From positions 186,001-250,000 of the forward strand of contig CBDCRK010000036.1 of NCBI GenBank assembly GCA_965220955.1: DNA of 64,000 nucleotides. Direction: 5' to 3'. Below the pieces are notes generated by a model that was not told where the DNA came from, made no database searches, and worked only from the letters and a program-made list of their open reading frames with translations. The position numbers were made by a program, and so were the translations under genes. Each line of letters begins with the position of its first letter. Positions within the stretch are counted from its first letter, which is position 1. Of this stretch, positions 17,859-26,048 are shown piece by piece. This DNA comes from CBDCRK01 sp965220955 (lineage in GTDB: Bacteria; Desulfobacterota; Binatia; Bin18; CBDCRK01).

Positions 17859-18641
17859 ATGGCAGAGAATAAGCGGGCCAATGTTTATCTGATTTGCAAC
17901 GCTAAATTTCACGATACCAACTTCGCACGCCTTGAGCTGTTGAAACTCCTTGCCGAGAACGAGGACATTATGGTGAGGGTGGCTGAGGATTACGGCGACA
18001 TTGAGGCCATTAACCAGGCCCAGCTCTTGATCACCTACACCTGTGACCTGTGTCCTACTCCCGAGCAGCAGGAAGGACTGAAGAGATTTCTGACCAGCGG
18101 CAAACGTTGGTTTGCCCTCCATGCAACTAACGCCCTGATTGAGTTTGTGGGAGAGCCCCAGGAAGTAGACGGTATTAGAATTCCGGGCAAAGCCGATACG
18201 CCCAACAAGGCACCAATGCTCATGGAAATACTGGGCAGTCGTTTCGTTTCCCACCCGCCAATTCAAAAGATACAGATAACGGTTTCTGACCCGGATCATC
18301 CGCTGGTTAAAGGAATCGAGCCCTTCGAGGTCTCCGATGAGCCCTATTACTGCGAATATTTCGGCGAAATCCACACGCTATTGGAGTCGCAATATACAAG
18401 CAAGGCCGCGGGTTATGTGTGCGAGGACTGGCCTAACAACGACCCCCGGCCCCAATTCTATCTGCATCCCTATGGTGCTGGGGGGGTGCTCTATCTCCCC
18501 CTGGGGCACTGCCGCGGCAAGTACGACCTACAGCCGTACATGGATGTGTGCTCTATCGAGCGCTGCTCTTGGGATGTGCCGACCTATTACGAGCTTCTCA
18601 GGCGGGGCATCCGTTGGGGTGTTGGCGAGCTAGGGATCTAG
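17859..18641 (+). CDS. ThuA-like domain protein
   Basis: A 260-residue protein with a ThuA-like (class I glutamine amidotransferase-like) fold. Supporting parts are LLITYTCDLCPTPEQQEGL near residues 53-71, the FALHATNAL strand-turn near 84-92 where the family has LHxA, and SDEPYYCEYFG near 157-167 (family xDExY). No signal peptide is seen. ThuA proteins occur in sugar and xenobiotic pathways with no firm activity. SD AGGAGG precedes the ATG. It is the only intact plus-strand gene between 13 and 31 kb. Confidence 0.8.
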   Translation: MAENKRANVYLICNAKFHDTNFARLELLKLLAENEDIMVRVAEDYGDIEAINQAQLLITYTCDLCPTPEQQEGLKRFLTSGKRWFALHATNALIEFVGEPQEVDGIRIPGKADTPNKAPMLMEILGSRFVSHPPIQKIQITVSDPDHPLVKGIEPFEVSDEPYYCEYFGEIHTLLESQYTSKAAGYVCEDWPNNDPRPQFYLHPYGAGGVLYLPLGHCRGKYDLQPYMDVCSIERCSWDVPTYYELLRRGIRWGVGELGI

Positions 18642-18657
18642 ACACGTTTTTTATCCT

Positions 18658-18690
18658 GCAGCCAGAAGGCAGAGATTACTCTCTGGCTGC
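18658..18690 (+). terminator. hairpin after the ThuA-like gene
   Basis: A perfect nine-base stem GCAGCCAGA/TCTGGCTGC with a 15-base loop starts 17 bases after the stop codon. No T-run follows it, though TTTTTT precedes it. Confidence 0.4.
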
Positions 18691-18930
18691 AGAGATATCA
18701 CATTCCCCGCGCCAAGCTAACTCTGGACCGAGGCTGGAGCGGAGTATAGTGAATGGCAAGCGCCGCGTGACCCCAGATATGGCCTTACGCCTCGCTCGAT
18801 ATTTCGGGAACAGTGCCCAATTCTGGCTCAATCTACAACTGCATTACGATCTGGAGAAAGCCGAAGACGAAGTGGGGACAGAAATCGAGCGACGGATCGT
18901 TCCACGTGAGGATCTGGAATCGACTTCTGT
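18660..18930 (+). pseudogene. HigA-type antitoxin remnant
   Basis: A plus-strand frame without its own start encodes SIVNGKRRVTPDMALRLARY and then FGNSAQFWLNLQLHYDLEKA, the conserved second half of HigA-family XRE antitoxins (IVNGKRxITxDTALRLARYFG, FWLNLQxxYDL). The helix-turn-helix part before it is garbled (SLAAEISHSPR and then about ten unrelated residues), as if by an indel. No HigB toxin is nearby. Its tail runs into the convergent DUF1329 gene. Confidence 0.7.
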
Positions 18931-18977
18931 GCAGCACAAGGCAAATAGTTGTCCTGTAGCGCTTGTCTTCGCTCCCC

Positions 18978-20321
18978 TCAACGCCCCCCACTCATCTCAA
19001 ACACTAGCCGTCCAGCTGCCTCTTGCGCCTGGACACGGGCAGCAACCTCGGTAGGAATCTGCAGCGGACGCTCATCGGGAAATTTCTCTTCTTCTAGGGC
19101 CGGCCGCAAAAAAAATAGGTCAGAGTGGGGCACCTGAGCCTGGGTCTTGACGGCAGCATCAAGGTACCACTGCCGGCGCATGAAATCGGGGCTAAAGAAA
19201 ACAGATGCCTCTTTAGGATCCCACTCCGTTACCCGATGACTGTCGTTGATAAAATATGACATAATGTCATCCGAGATATCCCAATAAAGAGTAAACAGCG
19301 ATCCATATCCGCGCTCTGCCAAAGCCGGATTGAAAATCTCAGCCATTCTCACCTCAATGTGGATAAGCTTTCCGTTTGAGCCGTATTTCTCGATGCGCAG
19401 AGGGAAAAAAGAATGTTTTTCCAACCACAACAGGAGACGAGGCACATAGTAGTTTGGCAGCCATTCCTTACGGGCTTGTGCTTCTACAACATAGCACTCC
19501 ACCCCGCCATTGGCTGTGTAATATCGATACGTGTTTCCCATAATTTTCAGCTCAGCCGTCCGGACCTCTTGGAACTGATCGGTCTGACCATTACGTAACA
19601 CGATTGTGGGACGAGTATTGGGAAAGCGAACGGTTTGGTACAGGATATCCAGGCCCAGCACACGCCAAGAGAACTCCCACGCATCGCGTCCATAATTGTC
19701 GTCGGGCGTTAGCGCCATATTAGGTATCTTGCTTTGTCGCCGGCGCGGTGCGTCGTGACGAACCCGGCGCCTGGACTGTGAATAACGAAACCGTTCTTCT
19801 TTCTTGATGAATTCTTTACCCGTACGATAGCGAATCGACAGTCGTTGCGAACCTTCTGAAGCCGCGGGAGCAGTGCGTTGACTGAGAGATCGGTAGATTT
19901 CTTCGCCAGGCTTGAGGGCGAGTTCTGCTTCCACACCAATGGCGTCTGGGTTGTAGGACAAAAAGTTGGTCGCACTGCCCGGGTTTAATAGAACCCCTTG
20001 GGCAGAAATCGATGACCACACTCTGGCAAACACGGCCGACCAGCGTGGACGCGAGGTAAACTCCATTGACCGATAGCCCATCTCCTCCGCAGTGTAGGGA
20101 GGGCTAAAAGGATAGGGCTCAGCCGGCAAATACGAGATCTGGGGATGGCGCGGGGTATGGGTCTCTAGATCAATCTCCCGCAGTTCCTCTGGAGATAACT
20201 CGCTTACCGTTTTCCAGGTATGCCTCCGGGAGCTGTTTGTTTCTTCAGCAAAGGGATGAGGAGAAGTACCAATAGTAAGAATGAGCGCCAAAAACAGCCA
20301 GAAGGATATTCGCGGGATCAT
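18978..20321 (-). CDS. DUF1329 protein (third tandem copy)
   Basis: A protein of about 447 residues. I place the start at 20321 because the next residues form a clean signal peptide (MIPRISFWLFLALILTIGTS), whereas the longer frame to 20492 would overlap the upstream gene and has no leader. It carries the family motif SYLPAEPYPFSPPYTAEEMG shared with the two copies upstream, then FSWRVLGLDILYQTVRFP. It is more basic and less similar than the other two are to each other, so it is an older duplicate. SD is weak. A role in moving hydrophobic compounds to or through the outer membrane is guessed from the family only. Confidence 0.82.
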   Translation of the reverse strand: MIPRISFWLFLALILTIGTSPHPFAEETNSSRRHTWKTVSELSPEELREIDLETHTPRHPQISYLPAEPYPFSPPYTAEEMGYRSMEFTSRPRWSAVFARVWSSISAQGVLLNPGSATNFLSYNPDAIGVEAELALKPGEEIYRSLSQRTAPAASEGSQRLSIRYRTGKEFIKKEERFRYSQSRRRVRHDAPRRRQSKIPNMALTPDDNYGRDAWEFSWRVLGLDILYQTVRFPNTRPTIVLRNGQTDQFQEVRTAELKIMGNTYRYYTANGGVECYVVEAQARKEWLPNYYVPRLLLWLEKHSFFPLRIEKYGSNGKLIHIEVRMAEIFNPALAERGYGSLFTLYWDISDDIMSYFINDSHRVTEWDPKEASVFFSPDFMRRQWYLDAAVKTQAQVPHSDLFFLRPALEEEKFPDERPLQIPTEVAARVQAQEAAGRLVFEMSGGR

Positions 20322-20457
20322 TGAGGGGTCAGAATTCAAAGGGCAATTTTTTTCGATCTTCAGTTTCCTCTCTGGCCTAGCATAACAGGATGACCGCCAG
20401 ATTAAGTTTTGCTTGAGGCTAAGTATCAAAACAATGAAAAAAGGAAGACGCCGACTA

Positions 20458-21843
20458 CTACTCAGCTCCGTTGGGACTTGCGGTAAACACAATTTGTCCA
20501 GCTTCGTTCTGGGCTTGAATGCGGGTTTCTAAATCTGCAGAGAGCACAATCTTGCGCTCTTGGGGAAATTTTTCCCGATAAAGGTGAGGACGTAAAAAGA
20601 ACTCCTCAGGCCTGCGCACCGCAGCCTGGGTTTTTAATGCCACCGGAAACCATCCCCGGCGCATGAAGTCCGGGCTAAAGAAAACTTCTTTGTCCTTCTC
20701 TGACCACTGCCGCATCTGATGATTGTCGTGCACGCCATAGGAATGGAAGTCCTGCTGGGGATCCCACCATATGGAAATAAGGTTGTGATACCCCCTCTCC
20801 TTTAACCGGGGATTCATCAATTCGGCCACCCGCTCCTCAATCAAAAGGAGTTGTCCCTCTTTTTTCCCGTACACCTCAATGCGCAAGGGATAGAAGTAAT
20901 GCTGGTCAAGCCAGTACAAGATCCTGGGAGCATAATAACCTGGCAGCCATTCCGTTTTGGCCCGGGCTTCCACCACATAAGATTTCACTCCCCCGTCGGG
21001 CATATAGTGAGGATATTCCTTACCCATAAGCTTAAGGCTGTGGACAGGGACATCAGTCAAGGAACCCTCAGTGGAGACCAGAGTAATGGTCGGACGGGTT
21101 TTAGGGAACCGCGCAGTCTCATAGAGCACATCAGTGCCCAAAATGCGCCAGGAAAACTCCCAGGCGTCTCGGCCCAAAGAGTCATCGTAAGTCAGGGGCC
21201 AATTAGGAAATTTCTCCTGGCGGCGAGGCTGAGGAAACCGGCGCACCCGGCGCAGGGCTGGGGAATAGCCAAAGAGGTCAGCCTTTTTGGTCATTTCCCC
21301 ATCAGTCCGGTAGGTAAGAAAGAGGAGCTGATTGCCATAATTCTCCGGGGGAGCAATATCCTGAGCTAACATGCGTGCATAGGCTTCTCCGGGCTGGGCA
21401 GTAAGCTGACCCACAAGCCCTTCAGGGTCCCGGTAGTCGATCAGGGAAACAATCCGACTGGTGAAAAGATAGCCACTAGGATTCAGCACCCCGGCATCTT
21501 CAATCTGCACGCAGCTCCAACGGGGCATATGGGGAAACTCCATGGCCCGATACCCCATTTCCTCGGCTGTGTAGGGTGGGGTAAAAGGATAGGGCTCAGC
21601 CGGAAGATAAGAAATCTCAGGATCTTTAGGGCTCTCAGTAGAAAGATCAACGCCCACCAGCTCCTCCTCAGAAAGCTCAGAGAGAAGGCGCCAAGTTCTG
21701 TCGGTTCTGTCGGTTCTGTCAGTGCCGTTGCTTTCCGGAGAAGTAGCCCAGGTGGAAGAGGAAAAAAATAGCAGGCTCACACAGACAAGCCCCCATCCCC
21801 AAAACTTCCCCTTTAATACTGAGCCCAAATTTCTCCCCTTCAT
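20458..21843 (-). CDS. DUF1329 protein (second tandem copy)
   Basis: A 461-residue exported DUF1329 protein. The signal peptide spans about residues 1-33 and ends near STWA. A low-complexity TDRTDRTDRT stretch follows (residues 41-50), from a nine-base tandem repeat that is one unit shorter in the neighbouring copy. The core has YLPAEPYPFTPPYTAEEMGY and FSWRILGTDVLYETARFPKT. It is very similar to the copy at 21939-23315, showing a recent tandem duplication; only about 95 bases separate them. Confidence 0.85.
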   Translation of the reverse strand: MKGRNLGSVLKGKFWGWGLVCVSLLFFSSSTWATSPESNGTDRTDRTDRTWRLLSELSEEELVGVDLSTESPKDPEISYLPAEPYPFTPPYTAEEMGYRAMEFPHMPRWSCVQIEDAGVLNPSGYLFTSRIVSLIDYRDPEGLVGQLTAQPGEAYARMLAQDIAPPENYGNQLLFLTYRTDGEMTKKADLFGYSPALRRVRRFPQPRRQEKFPNWPLTYDDSLGRDAWEFSWRILGTDVLYETARFPKTRPTITLVSTEGSLTDVPVHSLKLMGKEYPHYMPDGGVKSYVVEARAKTEWLPGYYAPRILYWLDQHYFYPLRIEVYGKKEGQLLLIEERVAELMNPRLKERGYHNLISIWWDPQQDFHSYGVHDNHQMRQWSEKDKEVFFSPDFMRRGWFPVALKTQAAVRRPEEFFLRPHLYREKFPQERKIVLSADLETRIQAQNEAGQIVFTASPNGAE

Positions 21844-21938
21844 ATCTTCATCTCCAATTTCTGTTTGCCAATAGCTGTTTTGTCATGTCCGGTGAGATTT
21901 AATTGTCAGCGTTGCTGAACACTCACGTTTGCTAGGCA

Positions 21939-23315
21939 CTACTCAGCTCCGTTTGGACCCTCGGTAAACACGATGTGCCCGGCTGCTTCCTGGGCTTGAA
22001 TACGGGCCTCCAATTCCGCCGAGAGCGCAAGCTTACGCTCCTGGGGAAACTTCTCCCGATAAAGGTGAGGACGCAAGAAGTACTCCTCAGGCGTGCGTAC
22101 CGTGGCCTGGGTCTTCAGCGGCATCGGAAACCATCCCCGGCGCATGAAGTCCGGGTTAAAGAAGACCTCTTTGTCCTTCTCCGACCACTGCCGGAGTTGA
22201 TGGGCATCGTGCCCGCTGTAGGCAAGGAGGTCCAGCTGTGGATCCCACCACAGGTTGATAAGGTTGTGATACCCTCTCTCCTTCAGCCGCGGATTCATGA
22301 GTTTGGCTATTCGCTCCTCAACCAAAAGGAGTTGTCCCTCTTTTCGCCCGTATACCTCGATACGCAGAGGGTAGAAGTAGTGCTGATCGAGCCAGTACAG
22401 GACCCTGGGAGCATAATAATCCGGTAGCCATTCCTCTTTAGCTCGGGCCTCTACTACATAGCACTTCACACCTTTGTCAGGGGTGTAGTACGGATACTTC
22501 TCGCCCATAAGCTTGAGTGTGTTAACAGGGACATCAGTAAAGGAACCATCAGCCGAGGCCAGAGTGATGATCTGACGGGTTTTGGGGAAACGCATAGTCT
22601 CGTAGAGCACATCGGTGCCCAGAATGCGCCAGGAAAATTCCCAGGCATCCCTGCCCAAAGAGTCATCGTAGGTCATAGGCTGGTTAGGAAACCTTTCTTG
22701 GCGACGAGGCTGAGGAAAGCGACGCACCCGGCGCAGGGCCCGGGAATAGCCAAAGAGGTCGGCCTTTTTGGTTGTCTCCTTATCGGTCCGGTACATGCTG
22801 AAGAGCATCTGATTGCCGTGATTTTCCGGGGGTTTAATGTCTTGTGTTAGCCAACGTGAGTACACTTCTCCAGGCTTGGCGGTGAGCTGACCCATAAGCC
22901 CTTCAGGAGCCCGATACTCCACTAGGACAATAACCTCGAGGATGAAAAGATAACCGCTGGATGTTAACACCACGGCATCTTCAATCTGTACGCAGCTCCA
23001 GCGGGGCATGTGGGGAAATTCCATCGAACGAAAGCCTATCTCTTCTGCCGTGTAAGGCGGGGTAAAAGGATAGGGCTCGGCAGGAAGATAAGGAGTCTCA
23101 GGATCTCTGGGGGTCTCGGTAGAAAGGTCAAGGCGTGCCAACTCCTCCTCAGAAAGTTCGGAGAGAAGGCGCCAAGTTCTATCGGTTCTGTCGGTGCCGT
23201 TGCTTTCAGAAGAGGTAGCCCAGATGGAAGAGGAGAAAAATAGCAGACTCACACAGACAAGCCCCCATGCACAAAGCTTTCTCTTTAACCCCGAGCCAAA
23301 GTTTTTCCTCCTCAT
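21939..23315 (-). CDS. DUF1329 protein (first tandem copy)
   Basis: A 458-residue exported DUF1329 protein and close paralogue of 20458-21843, with the same signal peptide pattern (SLLFFSSSIWA) and the motif YLPAEPYPFTPPYTAEE. The TDRT repeat has two units here against three in the neighbour. It is first in the tandem set and directly follows an Amidohydro_2 remnant. SD-like GAGG is present about 10 bases before the ATG. Confidence 0.85.
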   Translation of the reverse strand: MRRKNFGSGLKRKLCAWGLVCVSLLFFSSSIWATSSESNGTDRTDRTWRLLSELSEEELARLDLSTETPRDPETPYLPAEPYPFTPPYTAEEIGFRSMEFPHMPRWSCVQIEDAVVLTSSGYLFILEVIVLVEYRAPEGLMGQLTAKPGEVYSRWLTQDIKPPENHGNQMLFSMYRTDKETTKKADLFGYSRALRRVRRFPQPRRQERFPNQPMTYDDSLGRDAWEFSWRILGTDVLYETMRFPKTRQIITLASADGSFTDVPVNTLKLMGEKYPYYTPDKGVKCYVVEARAKEEWLPDYYAPRVLYWLDQHYFYPLRIEVYGRKEGQLLLVEERIAKLMNPRLKERGYHNLINLWWDPQLDLLAYSGHDAHQLRQWSEKDKEVFFNPDFMRRGWFPMPLKTQATVRTPEEYFLRPHLYREKFPQERKLALSAELEARIQAQEAAGHIVFTEGPNGAE

Positions 23316-23338
23316 ATTCTTGCCTCCAGTCGATTCTA

Positions 23339-23556
23339 CTATTCTCCCAGCTTGTAGACTCGGGCAACATTCTCCCCTACGATCTGACGGCGAGCCGTCT
23401 CTGAGAGCGGAGCCACTAGCCTGTGCAGGTCCTCCATGTAATCGCCGGTAAGATCAGGATGGGGAAAGTCAGACGCCCAGAAAAGGTGGTCAGCTCCAGC
23501 ATACTCGATGATCTGTGCCAGTATTTTCTCAGCAGGATCGGCTGAGATCCAGCACT
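23339..23556 (-). pseudogene. C-terminal remnant of an Amidohydro_2 hydrolase
   Basis: The minus strand encodes AEKILAQIIEYAGADHLFWA, then SDFPHPD, and later VARVYKLGE before a TAG at 23339. SDFPHPD is the catalytic Asp motif and GENVARVYKLG the family C-terminus. The first three quarters of the gene are gone, and a stable hairpin begins right where the homology ends. Confidence 0.75.
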
Positions 23557-23562
23557 ACCACC

Positions 23563-23596
23563 CTGTACCCTCCCCTATCGCGGGGGAGGGGCACAG
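23563..23596 (-). terminator. GC-rich hairpin after the LLM/hydrolase operon
   Basis: CCCTCCCC pairs with GGGGAGGG around TATCGCG, and CTGT/ACAG extends the stem. It lies about 50 bases past the stop of the LLM gene on the minus strand and may end that transcript, although no U-run follows. It could also be a small repeat. Confidence 0.5.
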
Positions 23597-23643
23597 GAGG
23601 TGCAAGGGTTTTTGTTCTGATACTTAAGTTTGACTTTTTGCCG

Positions 23644-24939
23644 TTATAAAGCAGCAAGCGCTTCGCCTTGGGCCACAGGATCCCACCGGCCAGTCGCAGG
23701 CAACGGGCGCGACCCGGGTTTGCGCTCGTAGGGGCTCTCCAGGCCCAGCTCCTTAGCGATCTCCCGCACCTCAGGCAGAACCTCCTCTCCTAGGAGTCGA
23801 ATATTGTTCTTACGCTCCTCATGCCCAATAGGCCCGTCGTTCTGCCACAAGCCAAAGACTCCAGGACGGAGGATTTCCAAGATTTTGCGAATCTTGGGAA
23901 TCACGGTCTTAGGCGTCCCCCGAATGAGCTGGTAGGACTCCTGGGCGTGCGGGTACAAGTCATAGACCGCAGCCCGCGCTTCTTCAATAGTCTTACCCTC
24001 GTAGCCCGTGAACAGCGCCGCCCGACCATTGGGATCGGTGAACTGCCGCGCCAGCCGTTTGGTGGCCGCCTTGGAATTATAGCCAGGGGGAAACAGCCAC
24101 TCGGGCTTAATCGCGGTGTACATCCCACCGCCATATAATTCCATTTTACCAAGCTCTTGGGCCTTCTCTTCGGTTTCGGCCACATACACCTTCTGCAGAT
24201 AGCCAAAGTTCTCTGGCCCCGCCTGATAGCCTTCACGCGCCGCCGCCTCGGCATAGATATTCCAGAGCTCCACGGTGGGTTCGAGATAAGTGGCCAAGGC
24301 AACATAAGGATAGCGATGCTGCGCGCACCACTGGACAGTCTCAGGGCTCACTAACCCTGGAATCCACATCTGCGGGTGTGGCTTTTGTAGCGGTAACGCC
24401 CACGGATTCACAAACCGGTAGTGAAAGTGCTTACCCTCCCAGCGGAACGGGCCAGGTGTTGTCCAGGCCTTGACAATCAGATCATGTGCCTCGTTGAAGT
24501 ACTCCCGGTTGTAGGAGGGATTGGCATTGTTGGCGAATTGCTCACTGCCGCCACCTCGCACCCAGCCGGCCACCAATCGCCCTTTGGAAATCAGGTCGAT
24601 TTCTGCCAGCTCCTCCGCCAGGCGTAATGGGTTGGCAACCACTGGCAGCGGATTACCCAGTAGGATAATCTTGGCCTTCTTGGTAATACGCGCCAAAATC
24701 GCCGCCTCAACGTCGACCACGGCACCCATGCACAGAACCAAGCCATGGTGCTCATTAAGCATAATGCCGTCGAAGCCCATCTCCTCGGCAAAGACATCCT
24801 CGTCCAGGTACTCGTTGTACAGCCGTGAGGCGGCAACCGGATCAAAGTGTTTGTTGGGAATCCCCCAGTACCCGTTCCTGAGGAGGATATCCTCATCGAT
24901 GGGATAGTAGGGTCTTTCAGAAAAATACATGATGTGCAT
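23644..24939 (-). CDS. LLM-class flavin-dependent oxidoreductase
   Basis: A 431-residue luciferase-like monooxygenase-type TIM barrel. Residues 53-66 read EMGFDGIMLNEHHG, the signature of the class, followed by DLISKGRLVAGWVRGGG with the flavin-phosphate binding glycines. Such enzymes use FMN or F420 to oxidise alkanals, terpenoid ketones or heteroatom substrates. It lies 36 bases downstream of an alpha/beta hydrolase on the same strand, so the two probably act in turn, for example a Baeyer-Villiger-type oxidation with ester hydrolysis; the pairing is visible but the chemistry is inference. SD GGAGG is present. Confidence 0.9.
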   Translation of the reverse strand: MHIMYFSERPYYPIDEDILLRNGYWGIPNKHFDPVAASRLYNEYLDEDVFAEEMGFDGIMLNEHHGLVLCMGAVVDVEAAILARITKKAKIILLGNPLPVVANPLRLAEELAEIDLISKGRLVAGWVRGGGSEQFANNANPSYNREYFNEAHDLIVKAWTTPGPFRWEGKHFHYRFVNPWALPLQKPHPQMWIPGLVSPETVQWCAQHRYPYVALATYLEPTVELWNIYAEAAAREGYQAGPENFGYLQKVYVAETEEKAQELGKMELYGGGMYTAIKPEWLFPPGYNSKAATKRLARQFTDPNGRAALFTGYEGKTIEEARAAVYDLYPHAQESYQLIRGTPKTVIPKIRKILEILRPGVFGLWQNDGPIGHEERKNNIRLLGEEVLPEVREIAKELGLESPYERKPGSRPLPATGRWDPVAQGEALAAL

Positions 24940-24975
24940 TGTGTTCCCTCCTTATCTAAGCATTTACACCCGCTT

Positions 24976-25773
24976 TTAACCAAGAAACTTTTGCACCAAG
25001 GTAATAAACTGGTCCGATTTCTCGATCTCAGGGTGGTGGCCACACCCCTCCAACACAACTAACTCAGCCCCCGGAATCGATTGTTTATAGACTTCGCCAG
25101 CGCTCAGTGGCACAATAGCATCCTGTGCTCCCCAAACGAGGAGAGTTGACAAGTCACTCACCCCTTCCAGCAAATGCGGCAGGCTGGGATTGTACAGGTA
25201 TGGGGCCCAGGCCAGCCGGCCAACTTCAGTTCGCGCATCTTCCCAGGCCTCGAACTGCTCCGGCGTTTGCTCGCCCCCATAAAGAGTGGCAAATTCCGGC
25301 GTTTCCTTGGGGTTGAGCACGCTGGCGTCGAGAAATGCTCGCACCGTCCTAATGAATACGTCCATGATCTCGCCTTGCGGCGGCTTAATACCAGCAGCTC
25401 CCACCAGCACCATACGACGAAACTGCTGTGCATGGCTGGCCGCCATCTCAGCAGCAATCCAGCCGCCTAGCGAAAAGCCAATCACATCGATGGGAATAAG
25501 CTCCCGTTCCCGCAGCACCCGCGAGTAAAAAATAGCTAGGTCCCGCATATTCATAATCCAATCAAGCTTGGGCGATTTGCCAAACCCAGGCTGCGAAGGA
25601 ATGAACAGCGTGTGATCACGCGCGAGCGCCGCATGCCATTTAAGCCACCCAGGATGGCCTAGTTCCTCATGGAGGACTAGCAAAGGCCGACCTGTACCAC
25701 CCCTGATGAACACAAGCTCAGTGCCCGCAACAGAGATCGTCTCCTCTACCCAATCTTGTACCTGCTCTGCCAT
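24976..25773 (-). CDS. alpha/beta hydrolase
   Basis: A 265-residue alpha/beta-fold hydrolase. The nucleophile is Ser101 in GFSLGG, the acid the Asp in WGAQDAIVP, and the base the His in GCGHHPEIE. The usual HG oxyanion motif is replaced by LHEELGHPGW (residues 34-43), so the oxyanion hole is unusual. It has no signal peptide. It is transcribed just ahead of an LLM oxidoreductase. It may hydrolyse an ester, lactone or C-C bond in a degradation route. Confidence 0.88.
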   Translation of the reverse strand: MAEQVQDWVEETISVAGTELVFIRGGTGRPLLVLHEELGHPGWLKWHAALARDHTLFIPSQPGFGKSPKLDWIMNMRDLAIFYSRVLRERELIPIDVIGFSLGGWIAAEMAASHAQQFRRMVLVGAAGIKPPQGEIMDVFIRTVRAFLDASVLNPKETPEFATLYGGEQTPEQFEAWEDARTEVGRLAWAPYLYNPSLPHLLEGVSDLSTLLVWGAQDAIVPLSAGEVYKQSIPGAELVVLEGCGHHPEIEKSDQFITLVQKFLG

Positions 25774-25961
25774 CTCCTTAGGTCTCCTCTCTGTGAGGTC
25801 CTTTCTCTTAATATAACGCTAAACCAACTAAGCCTTCGGCAAGCCCTTTTACACTTGCCCCTTCCTAGCAGGAAGAAAGAGAAACAAGGCTGGACAGGAG
25901 GCTAGAGGCATTCCTGCCTCTTACCGCTCTTTTAATTTAGGTGGGGCAAATACATCTCATT

Positions 25962-26009
25962 AGGCAAGGCAGGGTGTCATTGGTCTAATGACCTCACCCT
26001 GCCTTGCCT
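25962..26009 (-). terminator. long stem-loop after the D-aminoacylase gene
   Basis: AGGCAAGGCAGGGTG and CACCCTGCCTTGCCT form a nearly perfect long stem, extended by CATT/AATG around a short loop. It starts 40 bases past the stop codon of the gene at 26049-27794. It is likely a transcription stop or RNA-stabilising hairpin; a T-run is absent. Confidence 0.55.
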
Positions 26010-26048
26010 GTTTGAACGTAGGTAATCAGACTCAACTAAGCTTACTGC

